A stretch of 64,000 bases of DNA from Myroides guanonis. Its GTDB lineage: Bacteria; Bacteroidota; Bacteroidia; Flavobacteriales; Flavobacteriaceae. Below, piece after piece: positions 9,361 to 19,397 of this stretch (position 1 is its first letter; every line of letters starts with the position of its first letter). The notes below the pieces were generated by a model. It was not told the DNA's origin. It made no database searches and worked only from the letters and a program-made list of their open reading frames with translations. Location of the stretch: contig NZ_FORU01000002.1 of NCBI RefSeq assembly GCF_900114085.1, forward strand, positions 294,308 through 358,307, written 5' to 3'. The translations under genes and the position numbers were made by a program.

Positions 9361-10317
9361 TTAAATTGAATAAACACTTTCTCTATCTAAAAACTCCATT
9401 TCTTCTTTAGACAACTTTAATGAACACCCATCAATCAAATCATTCAATTGAACCGATGAAGTCACACTAATAATCGGTGTTGTAATCTCAGGTTTATTAA
9501 TTTGCCAAGCTGTAGCTATTTGCGCTAGTGATACATGACGATTTTCCGCCACCTTTTCAAGTGCATTAAGAATACGCAATCCCCTTTCATTTAAATATCC
9601 CTTCACCATATCCTTACGCTTACTATTTTCTAAATCAGCTTCAGTTCTATACTTTCCTGTCAAAAAACCACTTGCCAAGGCAAAATAACTCATTACAGCT
9701 AGTTTCTCTTCCAATACTACAGGTAAGTACTCTTCCTCGAACTTCTGTCTGTCATAAAGGTTATAAAGTGGCTGAACACTCTTATAAGTTGCCCAACCCC
9801 TTTCCGTGGAGATTTGATTAGCCGATACAATCCTATTAGGCTCTAGGTTAGAAGCACCGATAAAACGCACCTTTCCCTCTAAAATCAATTCATTAAAAAC
9901 AGACATTGTTTCTTCTTGTGGAGTTTCTAAATCGTCGTAATGCGATTGATATAAATCAATATGATCTGTTTGTAATCTTCTCAAAGAAGCCTCTACAGAA
10001 CTGCGTATATAATCAGGAGCAAGTCCTTTAGTACCATCTCCCATACGTCCACCCACTTTAGTCGCTAAAACAATATCGTTTCGCTTCTTAGACTGTTTAA
10101 ACCATTTCCCAAGTATAGTCTCAGACTCTCCTCCAACATGTCCTGGCGCCCAACGAGAATAGTTATTAGCAGTATCTATAAAACGAAGCCCTTTATCATA
10201 AAGCTCATCTAACAGTTTAAAAGAATCTTTTTCATCAAGTGTCCATCCAAACACATTACCTCCAAAGCATATAGGTGGAACTGTTAAATCGGTATTTCCA
10301 AATAGTTTCGTTTTCAT
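9361..10317 (-). CDS. Aldo/keto reductase
   Basis: A 318-residue NADPH-dependent (beta/alpha)8-barrel reductase. The catalytic tetrad is present: Asp48 and Tyr53 (FIDTANNY), Lys87 (ATKVGG) and His126 (YQSHYDD). The subgroup is the bacterial one related to potassium-channel beta subunits and general-stress AKRs. The substrate is an unidentified carbonyl compound. It is a single gene, with a shared terminator at its 3' end. Confidence 0.9.
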   Translation of the reverse strand: MKTKLFGNTDLTVPPICFGGNVFGWTLDEKDSFKLLDELYDKGLRFIDTANNYSRWAPGHVGGESETILGKWFKQSKKRNDIVLATKVGGRMGDGTKGLAPDYIRSSVEASLRRLQTDHIDLYQSHYDDLETPQEETMSVFNELILEGKVRFIGASNLEPNRIVSANQISTERGWATYKSVQPLYNLYDRQKFEEEYLPVVLEEKLAVMSYFALASGFLTGKYRTEADLENSKRKDMVKGYLNERGLRILNALEKVAENRHVSLAQIATAWQINKPEITTPIISVTSSVQLNDLIDGCSLKLSKEEMEFLDRESVYSI

Positions 10318-10385
10318 GAGTTATTATTTAAATTCTTTATGCCAAGATACTGCTTCAAAATGAATATCGAAAAGGATATCAAAAA

Positions 10386-10413
10386 CAAAAGCCACTCATT
10401 TCTGAATGGCTTT
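10386..10413 (-). terminator. Terminator after the TonB receptor at 10438
   Basis: Stem AAAAGCCA/TGGCTTTT (10386-10393 with 10406-10413), with a short inner helix. It lies 25 nt after the stop of the minus-strand receptor gene. Confidence 0.65.
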
Positions 10414-10437
10414 TACAAATTTTTATAGTATTAAATA

Positions 10438-13248
10438 CTAGAAGTTGTAACGCAATGTAGCATTCCAAGTTCTTCCAGTACCAAACCAAACTTGATTTCC
10501 AGTATCAATTCCTTTCCAAGATTCACCTGTTGCATATTTATCACCTGCACGAGTTGAAGTATTAGATTCAGATATATATATTGTATCAAAAACATTATTA
10601 ACATTAGCTCTAAATACAACGCTGTTTTTCTTATCCTTACCTACATTCATAGTATAAGTCAAACCTAAATCAAACAAGTTGAAGCTTGGTAATTCTAGAG
10701 CTCCTAAAGCATCCTTTTTCTCAGATGCCATAACATCAATTTTAGAGTATAATTTATCAACAAAACGGAAAGTACCATCTACTTTTAATCCTCCAACAAT
10801 TCTATAGTCTACACCTAAACTAGCTGTTAACTGAGGAGCGTCCCCTACTTTAGACCCATCCAAGTATAGATGTTTAATCATAGGATTACCATTCGCATCT
10901 AATAGAACCTCGTTAGTGTCTCTATCTAAAATAGTAGCATTACTCACATCTTTCGTATATGTCCAATCTCCATAAGAGAAAGCACCATTAATAGTTAAAG
11001 AACCTGTAGGTCTAATATTGAAGTCAACTTCAACACCTTGGTGCAATTGCGCCAAACCATTTAGCTGAACATTAGCATTCTGCAATTTCTCAACACCATT
11101 AGCATCTACAATCGTCACACTTGTGCTTTTTCTTTCAATACGATCTTCCCATGAAGTTCTATAAACATTTACATTAGCATTGAAAACAGCTGAACGAAAA
11201 CCATATCCTAATTCTACTCCGAATATTTTTTCATTCATCAAGTCTGGATTCAATACGTTTGTATTATTAATATACACACCATTAAAGAATGGTTGTTTAG
11301 AGTAATAACCAACATTACCAAATACGTTGTGGTTATCATCAATATTATAATTCACACCTCCTTTAACATTACCACCTAGAATACTTTTCCAAGATGTTTT
11401 CCATTCAGGTTTAGCAGTACCATCCTTGTAAGTTCCAGGATCTTCCTTATTCACAAAATGGTCAACACGTTGAAAATCTTGATTAGATATAGCTCCTTGA
11501 ACAAAAGCAGTAAAGTTGTCTTTTGAATATTCTAATTGAGTAAATCCTCCATACCAACGAACATTTCCATCATTGTTATATTGAGTTACTCCATCATTAT
11601 TCTTAGAAGCCCAAGGATTATAACTAACCTTTGATCCATAACTATTCGTTACTTCATACCCATTAGCGAAGTTTTTATTACCCATTTCTTTATATCCTGT
11701 AGCACCTAAGAAATCAGATACGTTGTTAAAGTGATATCCTTTATAAGTTCTTGCATCTACACCAAAATCAAGTGTAAAACTTTCTCCCAATTTCTTATTC
11801 AAATTAATAACAGTACCATACCAGTCATGCGAGTTTACAGAGTTCATCTTTGTAAAACCACTGTATTTTTCATTAATTGAACTTCCTTTAACAGATCCAC
11901 CAAATTGATTATCAACACCTCTATTGTAAGAAACAATATCATCCATACGTAATTGACCATATTCATCACGAACTTCTGCATTTGTAGGTGAATAACTAAT
12001 AGGTTTTCCATTTTTAGGATTAATTCCACCATCTATACTACCTATTAGTCCACCACCTCCACCACGGCCCCAAGAACCATATACAACAGTTCCTAATTTT
12101 GTAGTTTCGTTGATATTCCAGTCATAGTTTAATGACATCACAGGTTTGTGATAATAGTTTTCTCTAGCACTATATCTCTCTCCATTCAAATATCCCCAAT
12201 CAGCATTATATCTCCTATTAGGCTCTCCATTCTCTCCACGTTCGATAAACTGATCTAAAGTAACATAGCTATATCTTTGACTGTGCGTTTGAGGTGCTCC
12301 AGTAAAAGTAAATTGTAAATTGTGCTTATCATTTTTAGATTTGTATCCTAAACCAACAAAGTAGTTACTTCCACTAAAGTTAGTTCCTTGTACATATCCA
12401 TCTCCAAATGTATGTCCTAATAAAACGGAAGCAGAAAGTCCATTTTCTAAAATTCCCGTATTATAAGAGGCTAATGATTTAAAGTAATTATCATTTCCAA
12501 CTCCCATAGAAAGAGCCCCTCCTTCGCGAGCTTCAGAAGTACGAGTTAAAACATTAATTGTTCCTCCTATTGAAGAGATCGCAAGTTTAGAAGACCCTAA
12601 ACCACGTTGAACTTGCATTGCTGAAGTAACATCTGATAATCCTGCCCAGTTAGACCAATAAACAGAAGAGTTTTCCATATCGTTAATAGGCATACCGTTT
12701 ACCATTACAGCAATGTTTTTTTGGTCGAAACCACGAATGCTAATTCTAGAATCACCAAATCCTCCGCCTCCTTTTGAAGCATAAACAGAAGGTGTCGTAT
12801 TCAAAAGTTCAGGAAACTCTTGAGACCCTAATTTCTCTTGAATTTCAGCAGCTTTAATTGTAGAAACAGCTACTGGTGTTTTACGGTCTTTGGCAATATC
12901 AGCCACCCCCATAATAACAATATCATCTAATAAATTTCCATCAACATTTAAGGAAATAACTCCCAAGTCGATATTTTGTCCCGTTCCTTTGAAAGAGACT
13001 ACTTGTGTTTGGTATCCAATAAAAGATACTTCTACTTGTCCTGTAGCAACAGAGGAAGACAATGCAAATTTTCCGTCTAAATCAGAAGACGTACCATTTG
13101 TTGTTCCTTTAATGACAACAGTAGCACCAGGTAGTGGAGAATTGATTTCCCCATCCAATACAATACCTGTAAGTTGTGTTTGTGAAAGTGCGGACACCGC
13201 CATGAACAAAGTCACTAGCGAAAACATCCAGTTCTTCAAGTTTTTCAT
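10438..13248 (-). CDS. TonB-dependent outer-membrane receptor with carboxypeptidase-like N-domain
   Basis: A 936-residue protein. The signal peptide ends in VSALSQ. A CarboxypepD_reg-like beta-sandwich follows (about 25-110, with SPLPGATVVIKGT and VSFIGYQTQVVSF), then a plug domain (SIRGFDQKNIAVMVNGMPI; the SSIGGTINVLT segment is typical) and a long 22-strand barrel ending in the usual aromatic residue (LRYNF). It imports a large ligand across the outer membrane using TonB energy. No SusD partner is adjacent, so this is not a classical polysaccharide locus. The ligand is unknown; iron or a peptide is possible. It is monocistronic. Confidence 0.9.
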   Translation of the reverse strand: MKNLKNWMFSLVTLFMAVSALSQTQLTGIVLDGEINSPLPGATVVIKGTTNGTSSDLDGKFALSSSVATGQVEVSFIGYQTQVVSFKGTGQNIDLGVISLNVDGNLLDDIVIMGVADIAKDRKTPVAVSTIKAAEIQEKLGSQEFPELLNTTPSVYASKGGGGFGDSRISIRGFDQKNIAVMVNGMPINDMENSSVYWSNWAGLSDVTSAMQVQRGLGSSKLAISSIGGTINVLTRTSEAREGGALSMGVGNDNYFKSLASYNTGILENGLSASVLLGHTFGDGYVQGTNFSGSNYFVGLGYKSKNDKHNLQFTFTGAPQTHSQRYSYVTLDQFIERGENGEPNRRYNADWGYLNGERYSARENYYHKPVMSLNYDWNINETTKLGTVVYGSWGRGGGGGLIGSIDGGINPKNGKPISYSPTNAEVRDEYGQLRMDDIVSYNRGVDNQFGGSVKGSSINEKYSGFTKMNSVNSHDWYGTVINLNKKLGESFTLDFGVDARTYKGYHFNNVSDFLGATGYKEMGNKNFANGYEVTNSYGSKVSYNPWASKNNDGVTQYNNDGNVRWYGGFTQLEYSKDNFTAFVQGAISNQDFQRVDHFVNKEDPGTYKDGTAKPEWKTSWKSILGGNVKGGVNYNIDDNHNVFGNVGYYSKQPFFNGVYINNTNVLNPDLMNEKIFGVELGYGFRSAVFNANVNVYRTSWEDRIERKSTSVTIVDANGVEKLQNANVQLNGLAQLHQGVEVDFNIRPTGSLTINGAFSYGDWTYTKDVSNATILDRDTNEVLLDANGNPMIKHLYLDGSKVGDAPQLTASLGVDYRIVGGLKVDGTFRFVDKLYSKIDVMASEKKDALGALELPSFNLFDLGLTYTMNVGKDKKNSVVFRANVNNVFDTIYISESNTSTRAGDKYATGESWKGIDTGNQVWFGTGRTWNATLRYNF

Positions 13249-13347
13249 TTTGTAAGTGTAAGTGATAAATTTATTTTCACTGCAAAACTACAAAAAGAAA
13301 AACAACTATTGTTAAGCAAACATTACCATTTGATCTTAACTACTATA

Positions 13348-14982
13348 TTACAGCTCTTTATGATTTTTTTCAGACAAATAATAATTCAACAAAAAGGACG
13401 TAGAACTATCATGTTTATTAATAATACCTTGTTTTATTTCTGATTGTATATTTTTAGCCAAAAATTTACCATACTCCACTCCAAATTGATCAAAGCTAAA
13501 AATGTTCCAAATAATTCCTTGAACATAAGTTTTATGCTCATATAAAGCAATAAGTGCCCCCAAACTTCGCGGAGTTAAACTCTCAATCAACAAAGTATTT
13601 GAAGGTTTATTCCCATAAAACTCTTTAAAACTACTTAAATTCTCATTATTACTATCTTCTGAATACCCCTCTCCAACTTTACCATTCAATAAAGCCTCAG
13701 ATTGTCCAAAAAAGTTTGACATCAAGATATCGTGATTACTATTTTCCCTTCCAATAAATGGATTAACAAAACCAATAAAGTCAATAGGTATAACTTTAGT
13801 CCCTTGGTGGAACAACTGAAAAAAAGCATGTTGGGCAGATACTCCAACCTCACCCCAAATCAATGTACCAGTTTGATAATTTACAGGATAACCATCTCTA
13901 GTCTTATTTTTACCATTACTTTCCATTATCATCTGTTGCAAATGGGCAGGAAAGCGTTCTAACAATTGGGAATAAGGAACAACTGCTTCTGTTTCATATC
14001 CGTAAAAATTATTATACCAAATACTAAGCAATGCCATTAAAACAGGGATATTCTCTTCAAATGAACTATTCTTAAAGTGTTCATCCAGTTCGTTTGCTCC
14101 CAATAACAACTCTTCGAAATTTTTATAACCTACTGCTAAACTAATAGAAAGTCCAACCGCACTCCACAAAGAAAAGCGTCCCCCAACATAATCCCACATT
14201 GGAAAAACATTATCAGTTGACACTCCGAATTTCACAGCTTCTTCATATGATGCTGTAACCCCTACCATATGTCTATCAACACCAACTCCATCTAGACCAA
14301 CTTCCAACCAACCTTTAATTCGTTTAGCGTTTTCAATGGTTTCCTGAGTTGTAAAAGTTTTAGAAACAATTAAAACCAAAGTAGTCTTTGGATCTAACTT
14401 ATCTAATGTTGCATACAAATAATCATCATCAACATTTGAGATATAATGAACCCCAATATCATTTCGATAATTCTCTAAGGCATTAACAACCATTTTAGGC
14501 CCCAAGTCAGAACCACCAATACCAACATTAATAACATCTGTAAACTTTTGTCCATTCGATGTTTTATAATTCCCAGATATAAACTCTTCAGTAAAACTTT
14601 TTATTTGTTTTCTAGCAGCAACAATTTCATTCTTAACATCGAAACTATCAACCATTATAGGCTTGTCTGAAAAATCACGTAATGCTGTATGAAGAACCGC
14701 TCTGTTTTCAGTCACATTAATACGCACTCCTTCAAACATATCAGAAATAGCTTTTTTCAAACCTACTTCTTCCGCTAAATCAACAAGCAACCTGAGCGTT
14801 TCTTCTGAAATTTTATTTTTAGAATAATCAAACAATAATTCATTCCATTTCACATGGAACCTCGAAGCTCTTTCCGAGTCCTCTGCAAATAAATCTTGCA
14901 TTCTAACGTATTCCATTTCTTGAAAATGGTTACGTAACTTATGCCAAGACACTGTACCCGAAGGATTTATATTACGAATCAT
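13348..14982 (-). CDS. pgi: Glucose-6-phosphate isomerase
   Basis: A 544-residue cytoplasmic enzyme that interconverts glucose-6-phosphate and fructose-6-phosphate. Family motifs are visible: the phosphate-binding NVGIGGSDLGP and LIVSKTFTTQET loops, the signature GGRFSLWSAVGL with its catalytic-region residues, and the His-containing GVSAQHAFFQLFHQGT. Full length. Its ATG overlaps the stop of the upstream M23 gene by 1 nt (TAATG), so translation is probably coupled. It is the last gene of a minus-strand cluster: DUF3108, tryptophan dioxygenase, M23 peptidase, pgi. Confidence 0.97.
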   Translation of the reverse strand: MIRNINPSGTVSWHKLRNHFQEMEYVRMQDLFAEDSERASRFHVKWNELLFDYSKNKISEETLRLLVDLAEEVGLKKAISDMFEGVRINVTENRAVLHTALRDFSDKPIMVDSFDVKNEIVAARKQIKSFTEEFISGNYKTSNGQKFTDVINVGIGGSDLGPKMVVNALENYRNDIGVHYISNVDDDYLYATLDKLDPKTTLVLIVSKTFTTQETIENAKRIKGWLEVGLDGVGVDRHMVGVTASYEEAVKFGVSTDNVFPMWDYVGGRFSLWSAVGLSISLAVGYKNFEELLLGANELDEHFKNSSFEENIPVLMALLSIWYNNFYGYETEAVVPYSQLLERFPAHLQQMIMESNGKNKTRDGYPVNYQTGTLIWGEVGVSAQHAFFQLFHQGTKVIPIDFIGFVNPFIGRENSNHDILMSNFFGQSEALLNGKVGEGYSEDSNNENLSSFKEFYGNKPSNTLLIESLTPRSLGALIALYEHKTYVQGIIWNIFSFDQFGVEYGKFLAKNIQSEIKQGIINKHDSSTSFLLNYYLSEKNHKEL

Positions 14983-16211
14983 TATTGGGTGTTTTTTCCT
15001 GTAATAACTTGATCTAATTCTATTTTCAACTGCTTTATATGTGCCTGATAAGCAGGTATATCTTTCTTATCCATAGGTTCAGAATTTGGCAACACTTGGT
15101 TCAAAGGATCTACCTGTACACCATTCTTCCAAAAACGATAACACACATGGGGTCCCGTAGCCAATCCTGTACTACCAACCCTTCCAATAACATCTCCCTG
15201 ATTTACATACTGACCATTTTTCACGAGAATTTTAGACATGTGTAGATATTGAGTAGAATAAGTTCCATTATGTCTAACTTTAACATAGTTCCCATTTCCC
15301 GCAGTATAACCAGCCCTCTCAACAACACCAGATGCAGTAGCCATAATAGGTGTACCTGAAGGAGCCGCATAATCAGTTCCTCCATGTGCTTTCCAACGCT
15401 TCTGAACGGGATGAAATCTATTTTTACTATACCTAGAAGTAATGTGAAAGAACTTTAATGGAGCTTTTAAAAACATACTTTTCATAGGCTTTCCTTCTTC
15501 ATCATAATATTCTATCCCTTTACTTCCAGGTCTTTTGTAAGGAAAAGAATACAAATCCTTTCCTCTATAATTAAAATAGGCAGCATCTATCTTTTCTATT
15601 CCAATATAGACTGTATCATTGATATATTTTTCTTCAATTGTTACCGCAAATCTATCTTCTGGTTGCAACTTAAAAAAGTCAATCGACCACGCAAAGATTT
15701 GCGACATTCGTGTCGCTAGAGTTTGGTCTACCCCTTGTTTCTGTAAACTCACAGATAGAGAGCCATCAATTGTTGAAGTAATAGTTCTTCGCTTAATACT
15801 AACAGGATACATTTTTGTATAAGCATGTACAGAATCTCTCAAGTCGATAACCTGATATCCCATCTTATTAGGATGATAGATAAAAGCAGCTAATTTATTC
15901 TCTTCTTTCTTTGACTTTAAAAGCGCATAAGTTTGCCCTATCCTGATATTTCTAACATTAATACTGTCTTTTACTTTCTCAATTACATTGTGAACTTCTG
16001 TGGCATTTAAATTGTTGTCAGCAAATATTTTTCCAAGATTATCACCATTACGGATAGTATCCTCAATGAGTTCGTAATCTTTTAAATTAAATCCATAAAC
16101 CTCTGCTACCACTTCTTCTATAGGTTCTTGAGGAACCACAGATTCTACTTCAACTGATTTTTTACACGATATTACTGTTAATGCAATAACGAGATAGGCT
16201 AAATACTTCAA
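14982..16211 (-). CDS. M23-family peptidoglycan endopeptidase, lipoprotein
   Basis: A 409-residue protein with a lipoprotein signal (LTVISC, Cys16). An N-terminal region (about 48-100, IEDTIRNGDNLGKIF) resembles a LysM/OapA-type cell-wall-binding fold. The C-terminal LytM domain keeps all zinc ligands and catalytic His: His276 and Asp280 (AHGGTDYAAPSG), His314 and His324 (TQYLH). It should cut peptide cross-links of murein in the periplasm. It is coupled to pgi by a 1-nt overlap. Confidence 0.9.
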   Translation of the reverse strand: MKYLAYLVIALTVISCKKSVEVESVVPQEPIEEVVAEVYGFNLKDYELIEDTIRNGDNLGKIFADNNLNATEVHNVIEKVKDSINVRNIRIGQTYALLKSKKEENKLAAFIYHPNKMGYQVIDLRDSVHAYTKMYPVSIKRRTITSTIDGSLSVSLQKQGVDQTLATRMSQIFAWSIDFFKLQPEDRFAVTIEEKYINDTVYIGIEKIDAAYFNYRGKDLYSFPYKRPGSKGIEYYDEEGKPMKSMFLKAPLKFFHITSRYSKNRFHPVQKRWKAHGGTDYAAPSGTPIMATASGVVERAGYTAGNGNYVKVRHNGTYSTQYLHMSKILVKNGQYVNQGDVIGRVGSTGLATGPHVCYRFWKNGVQVDPLNQVLPNSEPMDKKDIPAYQAHIKQLKIELDQVITGKNTQ

Positions 16212-16241
16212 TATTATTATTTTTTGTTTTTTATTGACTCT

Positions 16242-17174
16242 TTAATCTTCCTCTCCCCAACGTTCCAATTCCTCAGCAGACCATAATTCCGGAAAGAATA
16301 TTCTTCGTTGATATTTAGGCAACATATACTTCTTCCAATCACTACCTCCTGTAGCTTCTTTTGGCACTGGTGTACTCTCTAAGTATTTTAATGCAGTTTT
16401 AAAATGCCCTAATACCCATGTAACATTAACTGTTTTATCGTAATGCTTCATTGCTCTGATAAGTTCTTCATCATTTCTAGCATCTTCGGGAAGACTTACA
16501 AATTTCTGCCATAAATTTGTTTTTTCATAGTCTTTCATAGCTTTAACGAAACTTTCACTGTATTTCTTCTGAAACTGATCCAATAAATATGATTTCTTTC
16601 CAGTAGCATAATCCTTACCTGCCGCTTGCCAATACATTAGCTCCAAGCCTTCTTCTTCTGTCGTAGTATCTTGAATTTTATCAACATACCGCTTGTCAAT
16701 TAGATTAACCCAATCAGTAGAACCAAACTCAATTAAGCGATACTGTGCACTTTGAAATCCACTAGCAGGCGTAAGAGTATTTCTAAATTTTAGATACTGC
16801 TCAACATCCATTCCGTCTTTCATGATCACAAAAGAACTAGTTAGCATATCGAAATATCTACTAATGCGCATTAGCTTATCAGTAAACACTGCTGTAGAAA
16901 TATTCTCCTCGTCAGCTATTTGGTTTAATTCCCAAAGAATCATTTTAAACAATAATTCATTTACTTGATGATACATAATAAACACATTCTCATCAGGTAA
17001 AGTAGTACGTTGAATTTGCAACCCTAACAAAGCATCAGTTTGAATATAATCCCAATATGTAATGGGTTTCGCCCATCGAAGACCTTCTAAATGTATTTCT
17101 GTTTTTTGTCCAATCGCCTTAAACTTATCATCTAAAGCAGATAGTTGTTCTTGAGTTTTTTGGTTGTTTGTCAT
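16242..17174 (-). CDS. kynA: Tryptophan 2,3-dioxygenase
   Basis: A 310-residue heme enzyme that opens the indole ring of L-tryptophan to N-formylkynurenine, the first step of the kynurenine pathway. The substrate-site His is His69 in MYHQVNELLFKMILWEL, the RNTLTPASGFQSAQYR signature is at 131-146, and the proximal heme ligand is probably His257 (VLGHFKTALKYL). It starts 2 nt after the DUF3108 gene ends, so they are co-transcribed. 3-Hydroxyanthranilate dioxygenase lies about 26 kb away in this window. Kynurenine hydroxylase and kynureninase are not here. Confidence 0.95.
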   Translation of the reverse strand: MTNNQKTQEQLSALDDKFKAIGQKTEIHLEGLRWAKPITYWDYIQTDALLGLQIQRTTLPDENVFIMYHQVNELLFKMILWELNQIADEENISTAVFTDKLMRISRYFDMLTSSFVIMKDGMDVEQYLKFRNTLTPASGFQSAQYRLIEFGSTDWVNLIDKRYVDKIQDTTTEEEGLELMYWQAAGKDYATGKKSYLLDQFQKKYSESFVKAMKDYEKTNLWQKFVSLPEDARNDEELIRAMKHYDKTVNVTWVLGHFKTALKYLESTPVPKEATGGSDWKKYMLPKYQRRIFFPELWSAEELERWGEED

Positions 17175-17176
17175 TT

Positions 17177-17950
17177 TTATATTTTTTTCAATGGATTCAC
17201 TAATCCTTTATAATCTTCTAATTCTGCTTTTAAGGAACCTACTAATAAGCTCGCCCTAATACGTACTGGTACTTTATTCTCATCCGCTGTAACCCAAACC
17301 ATTAAACTCTCTTTTGCTTTAAAAACACGGCCTGCCTGTACATAAGGTTGGAACTTCATAGTTTCCAAGGTCCCAAACTTAGTTTTTAGTTTTTCATTAC
17401 CCAAGTATTTAAGCTTAAAAGTGAAGATTTCACCATCAAAAAACATATCGATTTCGATAGACTCTCCACTCTTCAAAGTTTTTATCTTAGGATGCTTTCT
17501 CAGATAATAAAAAGCAGAAACTATATCCTGAACCTGATTGTGTATAGGATACGTATTCTCCTTATTTTTCTCAAAGTCTTTTACTAATACCGTATTGTTT
17601 TTATAATTGAAAAAACCTTTCTGGTCCTTTGTATATCCACCTTCATCAATTTTTCTAATAAACTGATGTGGCTTAACTTGTTTCTTTTCAAAATAACTTT
17701 GATAATCATCTTCCACCTTGAAAAAAAACTTAGTAGCACCTGTCGTATATCCATATCCTTTCGCATGATATAAAGCCGTGCCATTAATAACAGTATCGCT
17801 AAGCTTTAACGTTGCTACACCAGCATTAATTATACCATAACTGATTTTAAACTTGAAATATTCACCCGAGTCAAACACTTTATTAGTTTGTGCGACCAAA
17901 GAAATCGAGCTCCAGAGCAGAGCTATTAATAAGAAAAGTGTTTTTTTCAT
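17177..17950 (-). CDS. DUF3108 domain protein, secreted
   Basis: A 257-residue protein with a signal peptide ending in SLVAQ. The mature part is a single beta-rich DUF3108 domain: an early GEYFKFKISYGIINAGVATL motif (here shortened to FKISYGIINAG), an LYHAKGYG strand, an IEIDMFFDGEIFTFKLKYLG-like centre (core MFFDGEIFTF) and a closing VRIRASLLVGSLKAEL strand. The family is periplasmic and of unknown function, often near cell-envelope genes. It heads the cluster with tryptophan dioxygenase, M23 peptidase and pgi. Confidence 0.88.
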   Translation of the reverse strand: MKKTLFLLIALLWSSISLVAQTNKVFDSGEYFKFKISYGIINAGVATLKLSDTVINGTALYHAKGYGYTTGATKFFFKVEDDYQSYFEKKQVKPHQFIRKIDEGGYTKDQKGFFNYKNNTVLVKDFEKNKENTYPIHNQVQDIVSAFYYLRKHPKIKTLKSGESIEIDMFFDGEIFTFKLKYLGNEKLKTKFGTLETMKFQPYVQAGRVFKAKESLMVWVTADENKVPVRIRASLLVGSLKAELEDYKGLVNPLKKI

Positions 17951-17983
17951 AGTTTAGGTTTTTACTTCAAAAATAAGAAACAA

Positions 17984-18108
17984 AAAAACCCAGCCAAAAT
18001 ATGACTGAGTTTTTATGCTATTAACCAACCAAAAAACTATAAATTATGAAAAATTTATTACACTCAAATGAGGCCTATAATTACCCCATTTTTGCGAGTG
18101 CAAATGTA
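17984..18108 (-). ncRNA. Possible attenuator leader or small RNA upstream of DUF3108
   Basis: On the minus strand, a promoter-like TACATTTG box (18101-18108) is followed about 95 nt later by a hairpin with a T-run (stem between about 17985-17996 and 18004-18015). All of this lies before the ATG at 17950. The layout fits either a short independent RNA or a 5' leader that can terminate early. It could also simply be the distant terminator of hppD, which ends at 18209. No known riboswitch is recognised. Confidence 0.35.
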
Positions 18109-18208
18109 TAGTTTTTTCCAAGTTAAAAAAGTTAGTTTTTTACATTTAACTCACCTTTAACTCTGTAGGTTGATTTATACGGTATTTTAAGTTTTACTTA
18201 ACTGAATT

Positions 18209-19369
18209 TTAAAGAGTTCCGCGTTTTTCTTGCTCGCGCTCAATTGATTCAAAAAGTGCTTTAAAATTTCCTGCACCAAATCCTCTAGCCCCCATTCTTT
18301 GAATAACCTCAAAGAAAAGTGTCGGTCTATCTTCTACTGGCTTTGTAAATATTTGCAATAAATATCCCTCTTCGTCAGCATCTATCATAATACCCAGCTT
18401 TTGTAACTCAGTAATATCTTCTTTCATCATATCTCTATGCTCCCCAAGTCTTTCAGGAATCATATCGTAGTAAGATTGTGGAGGTGCCGACAAAAACTCA
18501 ACCCCTCTACTCTTCATAGCAGCAACCGTTGTAATAATATCATCAGTAGCTACAGCAATGTGTTGAATACCCGCTCCGTTGTTGAAATCTAAATATTCTT
18601 CAACCTGAGATTTCTTTTTACCTTCTGCTGGTTCATTAATTGGAAATTTAATTCTTCCATTACCATTCGACATTACCTTACTCATCAATGCAGAATACTC
18701 TGTATTAATTTGTTTATCATCAAACGATAAGAAGTTCACAAACCCCATAACATCTTCATACCACTTAACCCATACATTCATTTCATTCCATCCCACATTT
18801 CCAACCATATGGTCAACGTACTTCAATCCAACCGACTCAGGGTTGTAATCACTTTTCCATTCAACAAAACCTGGTAAGAAAACTCCTGTATAGTTCTTTC
18901 TTTCTACAAACATATGTACAGTTTCCCCATAAGTATAGATACCTGCACGAACAGTTTCTCCAAACTCATCTTTCTCAACAATAGGCTCCATATAAGACCT
19001 TGCACCACGGCTGATTGTTTCTTCATATGCTTGTCTAGCATCTTCAACCCACAAAGCGGCAACTTTAACACCGTCTCCATGTTTTACAATATGATCATTC
19101 AATTCCGACTCAGCTGTTAGAGGAGTCGTAAGTACAATCCTAATTTTATCTTGAACTAACACATAAGAAGCACGGTCTCTTACCCCAGTTTCCAAACCTG
19201 CATAAGCAAGTGATTGAAATCCAAAAGCTGTTTTATAAAAATGTGCTGCTTGTTTAGCATTTCCAACAATAAATTCTACATAATCTGTCCCCAATAGAGG
19301 CAGGAAATCTTGAGCTCCTTCAAAAATCTTCTCTAAGCCAAATTCCACTGACTTTACTTCTTTTTTCAT
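18209..19369 (-). CDS. hppD: 4-Hydroxyphenylpyruvate dioxygenase
   Basis: A 386-residue Fe(II) enzyme that converts 4-hydroxyphenylpyruvate to homogentisate in tyrosine catabolism. It has two vicinal-oxygen-chelate repeats. The 2-His-1-carboxylate iron triad is visible as His187 (YVDHMVGNV), His270 (GIQHIAVAT) and Glu354 (LFFEVIQR). The C-terminal helix GARGFGAGNFKALFESIE closes the active site. It lies 28 nt downstream of homogentisate dioxygenase on the same strand, so both steps are made together. Confidence 0.97.
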   Translation of the reverse strand: MKKEVKSVEFGLEKIFEGAQDFLPLLGTDYVEFIVGNAKQAAHFYKTAFGFQSLAYAGLETGVRDRASYVLVQDKIRIVLTTPLTAESELNDHIVKHGDGVKVAALWVEDARQAYEETISRGARSYMEPIVEKDEFGETVRAGIYTYGETVHMFVERKNYTGVFLPGFVEWKSDYNPESVGLKYVDHMVGNVGWNEMNVWVKWYEDVMGFVNFLSFDDKQINTEYSALMSKVMSNGNGRIKFPINEPAEGKKKSQVEEYLDFNNGAGIQHIAVATDDIITTVAAMKSRGVEFLSAPPQSYYDMIPERLGEHRDMMKEDITELQKLGIMIDADEEGYLLQIFTKPVEDRPTLFFEVIQRMGARGFGAGNFKALFESIEREQEKRGTL

Positions 19370-19397
19370 TTAGTATAGTTTTGCTTGTATTAATATT

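Noticed and set aside
12890..13255. 121-residue plus-strand frame opposite the start of the TonB receptor
   Set aside because: It mirrors a well-supported coding region (signal peptide and CarboxypepD_reg domain) and has no recognisable features of its own.
18047..18112. Micro-frame on the plus strand, 21 residues, starting MKNLLHSNEAY
   Set aside because: Considered as a leader peptide, but no plus-strand gene follows; both neighbours are on the minus strand.
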